Positions 56,159 to 64,000 of a stretch of DNA of 64,000 nucleotides are shown one piece after another. The stretch comes from Diaporthe sp. PMI_573 (taxonomy: Eukaryota > Ascomycota > Sordariomycetes > Diaporthales > Diaporthaceae), in assembly GCA_021399435.1 (NCBI GenBank), contig JAJTUP010000001.1, forward strand, positions 4,030,001-4,094,000. The letters run 5' to 3'. The notes beneath the pieces were generated by a model. That model did not search any database and had not been told where the DNA came from. It was given only the letters and a program-made list of their open reading frames with translations. Both the position numbers and the translations under genes were made by a program. Position 1 is the first letter of the stretch. Each line of letters opens with the position of its first letter.

Positions 56159-57309
56159 TCAAAGGCGCGAGTGGTGCACAGAGAGGTCTCGTTTCCACAG
56201 ACATTAACGCTTCCAAGCCGGAAAGTCATTCAGCCGACGGCAACTTCGTCTATGGTCCGGATTTTGGGCACCAGTTGAGGGCAGCCCGCGTACAACAGGT
56301 CGTTAAACATGTTTGAAGCACAATAAGCGAAACGCCCGCGAGATTCCCCTGGAGGTGGTCATGAGTTTATTGTCATGTTGTTTGCCCCGAGAGAATATAA
56401 ATTTGTCTCAATATCACATTAAACATTCTTGTTCGATCGAAATTTGTACAATTATGATGCGTAGATGCCTTCAAATTTGACAGCGACACATCACTCGCAT
56501 GCTTGCGGCAACACCCGTGCACATGTTGACCATGTAGTGTCCACACTTACGAATAGATAAGCTCTGGGTAGCCACGAATGACAAATTAGCTCTATTATGC
56601 GACAGTTCACTTTCAATGCCGTATGGTCAAATTTTGGGGGCAAGTGGCACATACGGTTCACCACATGATGGAACTCTGCAAGCGCTCAGTCCTCGAACAA
56701 CAATGACAGACTCTCTAGGCAGTCTTCGCCACCATGCCATATTATCCTTGTGGGCAAGGTGAGCTAAAGGTTCGGGCCTTGCCGACCCCCTATCCGTGTC
56801 ATGTATGGAATGTATCAAGACATGGCCGACGTTACATCGCCTTGCCGTTGGTCCAGTAGACGCACGAACCAGGTTTAGCAAAAGCCACCACTGGGGTTGC
56901 CAGGAAAGCCGGGAAAGGAATGGTCAGCCCTCGGTGTACAGTAAGGCCAATATTTCCGGGCGACTGCTGCGCCGCAGGCCTACAGCGAACCAACATCATT
57001 CCTTCACTTCCCATTGGCAACACGGCGTGCCATCCGAGTGCACGTTGGCAATCGGTGCATGCAATCCAAGCTCCACAAGCCAAAGGTGGAGCCCAGGTAC
57101 AAATTACACAACCGTTCACTCAGTTCCGCGGACGTCTGCACCACTCACGGCATTGCACACCACATTCCCAACGACGCAGCTGCTGCGGAAGTTTCTCTCT
57201 CTCTTTCAAAGGAGCTGTTCAGCACTACATATATTGAGACTCATCTCGGCTTCGCATCTCGTGATCAGTTCATTCTCGCGAAAGCTTTGAAATTGCCAAG
57301 CCACTCGAG
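56159..57309. other. intergenic, P450 upstream region
   Basis: No convincing coding frame. A CT-rich run (about 57191-57205) precedes the P450 gene. Confidence 0.45.
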
Positions 57310-59271
57310 ATGGCATCGCTCTCTTCTTTCAAGCTGGTCACGGACCTTGATATCACGCGAAGCCAATGGGCGGGCTTTGCCGTGGCAACTGTGAGTGTCA
57401 TATCTTTACACTCCAACGATGAGTCGACAGAAGCAATTTAACAGACCCAACCACAGGTGGCGCTGTACGCGGCGGTTCGCTGTGCATACCTTCTGTATTT
57501 CCATCCCTTGGCAAAGTACCCCGGTCCACGAATCGCGGCTGTGTCCAACATTTGGTGGGCATATCATTGGTGAGCTGATACCACCGCACGGAATGGCCTT
57601 GCACAGTGACCTGACGACGCCAGGCTCTCTGGACGCTATCCCTGGGCGATTGCGAGAGCGTTGGACGATTATGGTGAGTCCCACGCTCAAGGCACCAAAT
57701 TCGGCATTGACGCGTGTGTGCAGGTGACGTGGTCCGTATTGGCCCGAACGAGGTTGTCTTCATCACTCCCAAGGCATCAGAAGGTGCGTCCCAAGTCTGC
57801 AAACAGCGGCCGGATGGAATTGAACTCATCTCGCATGACAGATATATACGATTCTCATACCAAACATCTGGAGCATTTCACCAGGACAGACTGGCTGGAT
57901 CTCGGTGAGGGAGAGGACGGCATTAACTGGGAAAGGGACCCCGTCAGACATCGGCAGGTCCGCAAAAATCTTTCGCCGGCCTTCAGCGTGCAGTCACTCA
58001 ATGCCAAGGAGCCCACACTACACAAGCATGTTGACTATTTCCTCGAGAGAATGAGAGAACTTCGGAACGACAAGAATGGGGTTGACCTTCGAGAGGTATG
58101 ATATCGAGATCTTTCCTGGATGATGCTTTGCGGGAGAAGTACTGACACGCACGTGGAAGTGGACTGACTGGCTCGCCCTCGATATATCGGCAGACATGGC
58201 GTACAGCCGGGAGATGAAGCAGATGCAGACAAGTGAGTTGGTCCCGAAACTCAGAACCTGCTACAAATTGCATGTTACTGAGAGCAAATAGTGAAGAATG
58301 CACCCCTCCTTGATGCAATATGGGCAGTGAACTTCTTCCTCGCGGTTAATGCCGTGACGAAGAAGTTCCGTCTATTAGCCCCATTAAAATTTCTCTTCGT
58401 CCCGCCTTCTCTGCTGCCTACACTTCCGCGAACTTTGGGATTGAATCACAAAGAGGTAGTGGATCGAATCAACCGCCGCGGCAACACCACTCACCTCGAT
58501 TACTTCGAACATCTTTGCCCTCCAGATGCTCCAGAGCCTGAGAGGAAAGAGCTCAAGCATATGGAGATCGTTGCTGGTCAGCTTTTGAGTGCTGGATACG
58601 AACCAATTTCCAGCCAGTTTCTCTGCACGCTCATGTTCCTCATACAAGATCCTACCAGTTACCAGCACCTTGTCAAGGAGATCAGAGCTAAATTCACTAG
58701 CACTCACGAGATCGACACGGAGTCGGTGGCTCATCTTAGGTTTCTCAATGCTTGCCTGATGGAAACACTGCGGATCACAGTCATCGGTGCCAACGGACTA
58801 CCTCGCATATCACCTGGCGCCGTTGTGGACGGCCATTACATTGAGAAGGGGATAGTTGTCCAGTATGGTCACTTCGCATTCACGCGAAGCCCTCGATATT
58901 TCCAAGATCCAAAACTATTCAAGCCCCAGCGCTGGCTTCCGCAGGACCATGAACACTGGGATGCTACCTTTGCTGATGATGCCAGGGAGGCCTTTTGGCC
59001 GTTCAGGTTTGTTCACCCCCATACTATTTCATGCATCTACGGAGAACCAAGAACTAATTAATTTACGTTCAGTCGTGGACCACGGAGCTGTCCGGGCATG
59101 GGCTCGGCGTGGAGACAAACCCGCCTCTTCATCGCCAAAGTTCTATGGGAATTTGACGTAGATTTGGTCCCTGGGGAGGAAGTTATCTTCGATCGTGATT
59201 TCCGCTCGTATGCAATGTGGGACAAACCCAAGATCCGCGCGAGGTTTCGCCCAATCACCAAAGACATTTAA
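57310..59271 (+). CDS. cytochrome P450 monooxygenase
   Basis: Eight exons (57310-57390, 57457-57569, 57624-57673, 57724-57783, 57842-58095, 58160-58232, 58292-59006, 59073-59271) join without a stop into 514 residues. An N-terminal membrane anchor leads into [18 protein letters not shown]. The I-helix region reads AGYEPIS (about 311-317), ETLR (368-371) is the ExxR motif, FKPQRWLP is the PERF-like segment, and SRGPRSCPG supplies the haem ligand C455. The usual I-helix Thr is replaced by Pro. The overall pattern fits the secondary-metabolism type of fungal ER P450s. No other biosynthetic gene lies next to it. Some donor/acceptor choices rest on frame only. Confidence 0.9.
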
Positions 59272-59861
59272 ACACCTTGATGGCCTCTGAGGGCCTGACA
59301 TATGTAGTGGACATGAATGAGTGTTCAGCGCACGGTCAAGTCTAATTGGACCTGCACTGTTTTGTGACGTGTGGACTGTCCGGTTTTGCAAGATTGCCTG
59401 GAATGAGTTATACGGAACTAGATGAATAACTGAAGACTTTGCAGCCTTGAACCCAGTTTGATCCCTTGACAAATGTGTGATACTTGTGTGCAACGGAATT
59501 CAACAGCTGTGACAGCTCCGGAGGGGCGGCAGGGTTAGGGTCTTGACGCCGTTCTCAGCGCCCCACAGTCCACATTCACTTGGATAGCTGCTGTGGTACC
59601 TCGGTAGTCTCGAAGATGGTCGATCTCTAAGGACTGTCAAGTCACATAATGGCACAGATCACTATGAACGATGACCAAATATTCCTGGCTGCTTCTGACC
59701 AAATTCGAACAAGGCGATGTACAACATGCAGTGTTCCGGGATCGCCCCGGTCTGACCAGTTCCTATCTCTGCCGCGGCCCGTCTGGCACAATAAAAGTAC
59801 CTTGCCCCTGGTGATAGTCACGTCAAGTCTCGATATCACTCTACTCGGACCCACGGCACAA
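59272..59861. other. no recognised gene
   Basis: Only short frames; nothing recognised. Confidence 0.5.
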
Positions 59862-60173
59862 TAGGGCATAGCTCAAGGAGATAGTTCACCTAAAGTCTCG
59901 GTTGACAATTCACTCCCTCTCGACCAGCGGGCCGTGCAAAGTCAATTGGCTACTCAGTTCGAAGACTTCGAACTCGGTACAGGCACCGAGGCTTCCCCCT
60001 TAGTTACGAGTCTCAGTTCCCACATTGTAAGTGCAGCCTTGTCCACTCTACCCATCACCACTGCTACCTCTACTGTCAGCGAGGCCGATGAATGTTTGGG
60101 ATTTACCACGATTTACGTTCCCAGCGCCACAGTTACTGTCACTATCACGGCAGCCGCTGGTCTGTCAGCCTGA
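59862..60173 (+). pseudogene. Ser/Thr-rich C-terminal fragment
   Basis: An open frame with no ATG near its start encodes a Thr/Ser-rich region ending in ECLGFTTIYVPSATVTVTIT and AAAGLSA. This resembles the stalks of secreted or wall-anchored fungal proteins. It has no signal peptide or N-terminal part in place, so it is probably a remnant. A missing upstream exon cannot be excluded. Confidence 0.4.
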
Positions 60174-60303
60174 GCGAGTGGGCATCTCATAGAATGCAAC
60201 GGATTTAACATCATGAGGGCTAATGCGTCAGTTCATTCCTTATATAGTGATTATAAACGCTGGATCTATCATCATAACTATTTCCCCATGAGATCGATGC
60301 TTA

Positions 60304-60345
60304 ACGTGCCCGGCCCGGATCTCGGCCCACCCCCGTTCTCGGCCG
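60304..60345 (+). repeat. left 42-bp terminal inverted repeat
   Basis: Perfect inverted match to 62115-62156; flanked by the duplicated TA at 60302-60303. Confidence 0.95.
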
Positions 60346-60464
60346 GCCCACACCCGCGTTCACGCGTGCACGCGTCTGTACCCACCCCCTATAAAATCAA
60401 CGTTTTCTTCACGAGGACTTTTTTTCTGGTCACCAAACTTCTTCCAGGCATTATTCTTGTTATC

Positions 60465-62107
60465 ATGAAGCCCTATGGTGAAATTGAGATGCACGACGCC
60501 ATCGTGGCGGTCAGGGATGGCATGCCCGTCAGGGAGGCTTCCAGGACCTGGCATATTCCACGCTCAACACTTCAAAGTCGTCTCGCCGGCTGCCAAAGCC
60601 ATCACGCGTCGCCGCCAACCCTCTGAGGGTTCTTTCTGACCATCAGGAGGACCAATTGGCGATGTTTTTGGTCAACCAAAGCAGCCTTGGCCATGCCCTA
60701 ACTCGCTGGGAAACGAGGGCCCTGGCGGCCCGTCTGGGCTCCTCGGGGAAGGAGGTCGATCCTCTCGGAAAAAAGTGGCTAAGGGCCTTCCTCCTTCGTC
60801 ACCCTATCCTCCGAAGCCGTAAGTATCAGCGCGTTGAAGCAAAGCGGCTTAGGGCAGCCACCAAACAGAACGTCGGGTCGTGGTTTGACTTCATGGGGCT
60901 ACCTATCGTGAAGGCGATTAAGCCGGCCAACCGATGGAACGCCGACGAGGGTGGGCTTATGGAGGGCAAGTCAGAGAAGGCCCTGACTATCGGCTATTCT
61001 GACGGCAGCGAGCTTCTTCAGAAGGACTTTAATTCGAGAGCGTGGACCTCCTTCCTCGAGTGTATCTCTGCTACGGGCAAGTCCCTGATTCCTCTGATTA
61101 TTTTCAAGGGACTAAGCATTTAGCAGCAGTGGTTTCCTATCGCCCTTGAAGATCACGACGGCTGGCAGTTTACGGCGACGAAAAAGGGGTGGATGGAGGA
61201 ACCTATTGCTATCCACTGGCTTCGGAGGGTCTTCCTTCTGCTGACGGCGCCGGAAGACCCCTCTGAATGGCGCCTTCTCGTGATCGATGGGCACCACACA
61301 CACACAACGGTGGATTTTATGTGGGAATGCTTCTCGAATAAGGTGTATATCGTTTTTTTGCCAGCCCATACCTCACATATGCTTCAACCGCTAGATGTGG
61401 CGGTCTTTGGCCCTCTAAAGACTGCCTTCAAGAAGCATCTCGGCCAACAAGGAGGGCACGATTCATCGTCAGTCGTGGCAAAGAAACGTTTCCTTTATTG
61501 CTATCACAAGGCCCGAATAGAGGCACTTACGGAGTCAAATATCTATTCTGGCTGGCGGGCGACGGGTCTTTGGCCGTTATCTAAGCATAGGGCACTTGGA
61601 AGCCACTTTATCGAAGACAACCGCGTAAAGGAAGCAAAAACGCTGGAATTGGCTGCTGGCGATGGCTTCAGTAGCCATTTTTGCACCGATAAGTGCTTTT
61701 GTCTGCCGCGAGGGACCTTTTTTGCGACCCCTAAGCGGTCTCAAGAGCTACGTGGCATGGTGGCCCGGTATGCCCGTCGGAAGCAACTGAGCCCCACACA
61801 ACGACTCCTCTTCAGGAAAATTCTCAAGAGCTGGGACCAGAAAGACGTTAGTCTGACGATGTCCTCACAAAAAGCCCAGGAGCTGGAACGCCAAATTGAA
61901 GTCAGCAGGGCGGTCCGAAGGAAGAAGGTTCAACTTGACCCAAATGAGCTTTTCGCCAGCATTGAGGCTATTCAGAGGACCCAAATAGAAGCCGGCGTGG
62001 TACCAGAAGATAGCGACGGGTCAGAAGAGTCAGAAACACCATCAGAAATGGGGTCAACTATCGTGGTGGCGGTGGCGTCGGCGTCACGGCGAAGGCGGCG
62101 TGGGTGA
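60465..62107 (+). pseudogene. pogo-type transposase, nearly intact
   Basis: From ATG 60465 the N-terminal helix-turn-helix is visible (MHDAIVAVRDGMPVREASRT, WHIPRSTLQSRL). A frameshift at about 60590-60602 (two extra bases likely) follows, and then the frame continues from about 60602. The DDE domain shows NADEGGLMEGKS, VIDGHHTHTT and SHMLQPLDVAVFGPLK for the three Asp positions. A TAG at about 61121 (SI*QQWFP, likely a former CAG) interrupts it. The C-terminus has a charged helix and an acidic run. Only these two lesions prevent a full-length protein. Confidence 0.85.
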
Positions 62108-62114
62108 CGGAGGG

Positions 62115-62156
62115 CGGCCGAGAACGGGGGTGGGCCGAGATCCGGGCCGGGCACGT
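62115..62156 (-). repeat. right 42-bp terminal inverted repeat
   Basis: Inverted partner of 60304-60345, followed by TA at 62157-62158. Confidence 0.95.
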
Positions 62157-62794
62157 TATTGCTCTGTCATATAATATTTGTTGTGTTTCTTCCTCCCATC
62201 GGCAACACAGTTTTGTTACCCTAGGGTACTTTTTCAGGCTGTCTGTGTACTTCGTTTGAATGATACCGATAGTTAACAATCATGGCAGACAATCTGAGAG
62301 TCCGATATGCTCAGATTGCAACTTTTCTACACCATAGAACTCTGCATGATACCAGAGTCGGTCTACAACTGCATGCTGTTCGCTGTACTGTTGTGAGATA
62401 TTGGTCGTTGACTTTGAATTGATTGCACTTAAGAAACCTGCATGTTGATATCGTACTCGCTGACAAGATAAGAACATGTTCCTGCCGTGGTATTACAGTG
62501 AAGCTCACACCCCGTGAAGGATAGAAGTGAGATGATAGATCACTTATCATTTCAAAGGGTGACAATATGTCTTTTACCACCAAGGAATAACTGATTATTT
62601 CACCAATACTGGCTTGAAAGAATTTGAACTGAACGTGACAGTCGTTTTGTAGTGGAAAACAGAAGGTATTGGGAACCATCAATGATGTAGAAACTCGCTC
62701 GATTGCTCAAGTTTTCCAAAACAATAGGTATAAAAATAATGCCCATAGCTGCTGTCTTTAATCCAAAAGGGGAGGAAAGTATGTACTGAGATTC
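62157..62794. other. no recognised gene
   Basis: Short overlapping frames only; no repeats or RNA genes noticed. Confidence 0.45.
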
Positions 62795-63187
62795 TCAATG
62801 AACATCTATCTCCTGCTTGAAGCTCAAGAGTCCGGATGCGTTCGAAGGTATCCTCCGGAGGCTGGGACATGATCGGACCAGGTCGGCCTGAAATATCAGC
62901 ATACCGCTGGGGATTTCGGAACTTGATACGGGAATATTTACCAGTTTGAATTCTTTGGACGCTTTAATTTGGTAGCAGTTGTGTCGCATCTGTACATGCG
63001 GAGAATTAGCCTGGGAACAGGACAGTCGACTTCAATCTTGGTCACTGACCTCTACTGCAAATTGCCCTTCACCGAATAGCCTTTCCAGTTCTTTTGAGAG
63101 CAATATCGGGTCAAGTACATATTTCGCAGGCACTGCACGCTCGATAGTGAGTCGAGAATCACAAGTCTCGTCCGTCTCTGTGGCCAT
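62795..63187 (-). CDS. hypothetical small protein, three exons
   Basis: Exons at 63187-63050, 62989-62942 and 62887-62795 join in frame into 92 residues, starting MATETDETCDSRLTIERAVP. The join runs LFGEGQFAVE to MRHNCYQIKASKEFKL, with normal GT..AG borders and no stop. The mix of charged and hydrophobic residues looks like a small soluble fold. An alternative acceptor in exon 3 (after CCCAG at about 62868) would give a different C-terminus, PPEDTFERIRTLELQAG and onward. Family not recognised. Confidence 0.4.
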
Positions 63188-64000
63188 GCTCAAACTTTTG
63201 GCGGGGGGGTCTGCGACGCCCTGGGATAATTCGGGCACGAGTTGTAAGGAATGCGGATATCACTTCAGCAACTAATTGCTTGACGGAAAAGAGACCAAAG
63301 ATTTTGTCAAGTGAGCCTGCTGAAGACAGGGAGGCATTTTTTGATTTGGATAGTATTTCACAAGGGCGGATATATGGTCGAACGGTCTTTGTGTGCTGAA
63401 CGGCAAATTTAGGGCTGAAGTAGGAATTGCCGTGCAGGAAGCCTGACGTGCAAACCCATTGGCAGCGGCAAATTAGGGGCTTAGCCGTGGCGAGCCGCTC
63501 TCGGGTTTTTACACTTCGCCTCTGCAGTATTACGGAACATGAAGTAACCGAATCGGGCAGCACTCGAACGTGAACCACTCGCTAAGCAGCATGCAGTAGG
63601 CTGGGTGAGTTGGGACGTATTCGGCCTGAAATGCAGGCGACCTGATTTAGAACACTGAGAGAATAGGCGAGATTGTTGAGGACGCTTCACCGCCTGGCTT
63701 TGCGCATGCAAATAATGGGATGTGGAAAAATAGATGGGCAAGTAATACAACGCACAATCTACTGACACTCGGTCTGTCACCGAGTTTGCTCCCCATCAGC
63801 ATGTCAGACTCAGATTGAAAATTTTTACATATTGCAACCTCGGACAACCCGGGCATTTGATGACTTTGGGGGCGTCATTTTGGTGGACTGTCGCACACAC
63901 ATGTCCCACGGTCAAGCAAAGCGGCCTGAAGAGACGGAAATAATATGGAATTTTCACAGACACTGTATGCCCAGGTGGCAGGAAGATTATAGCGGTTTGC
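63188..64000. other. no recognised gene
   Basis: Overlapping frames on the minus strand (63159-63780) have no convincing features. The window ends here. Confidence 0.45.

Larger units (their letters stand above)
60304..62156 (+). mobile_element. compact pogo-like DNA transposon with 42-bp perfect inverted ends
   Basis: A 1853-bp element flanked by TA (60302-60303 and 62157-62158). Its ends start ACGTGCCCGGCCCGGATCTC and are identical inverted repeats over 42 bp (60304-60345 and 62115-62156). One transposase gene fills the inside on the plus strand. The ends differ from those of the element at 5633-21410, so this is another family. It is GC-rich, with little RIP damage. Confidence 0.93.

Overview
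This window looks like a piece of the nuclear genome of a filamentous ascomycete (Pezizomycotina, probably Sordariomycetes). The grounds are short introns (about 50-70 nt) with GT..CTAAC/CTGAC..AG signals, intron-containing tRNAs, fungal families (ERG25, LEU2, Pth11-type 7TM proteins, ferric reductase, ZIP transporter, P450) and transposons whose in-frame stops are almost all CAG>TAG, CAA>TAA, TGG>TAG or CGA>TGA, the signature of repeat-induced point mutation (RIP). No species can be named from the sequence alone.

Layout. 1-5632 is gene-poor and decayed: a tRNA-Lys(CUU) with an intron, a broken JmjC-domain gene, an unidentified coding frame, and an APH-type kinase gene broken by a 286-bp element with a 12-bp target duplication. 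5633-21410 is one composite transposon nest. A pogo-like DNA transposon (TA target, terminal and long subterminal inverted repeats, RIP-damaged transposase) holds a Ty3/gypsy chromovirus (copy A, 6300-19066, target duplication ACTCG). Copy A holds a second full copy of the same family (copy B, 9606-15985, target duplication CCCCT). The nest ends only 145 bp before the start of ERG25 (21556-22570).

22571-35456 holds LEU2 (seven exons, minus strand), a trans-enoyl-reductase-like oxidoreductase, a ZIP zinc transporter, and AT-rich decayed stretches. 35457-44670 holds a tRNA-Val(AAC) with an intron, a secreted repeat protein, two related palindromic minisatellites, a 7TM protein with a very long tail, and a 71-residue secreted protein. 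45820-49572 holds a ferric reductase and a second 7TM gene on the minus strand. 52757-64000 holds a frameshifted membrane protein gene, a third, broken 7TM gene, an eight-exon P450, a compact pogo-like transposon with 42-bp perfect inverted repeats and a nearly intact transposase, and a possible small three-exon gene.

The genes do not form one pathway. ERG25 (sterols) and LEU2 (leucine) are housekeeping genes; the ZIP and ferric reductase genes handle metals; the 7TM and secreted proteins suggest sensing and interaction with the surroundings. The most notable structures are the three-level transposon nest with the later-arriving inner copy more mutated than its host copy, the ERG25 start codon split by an intron, and the short two-copy element that broke the APH gene. 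Exon coordinates were worked out by eye from splice signals and reading-frame continuity and were not checked against transcripts.
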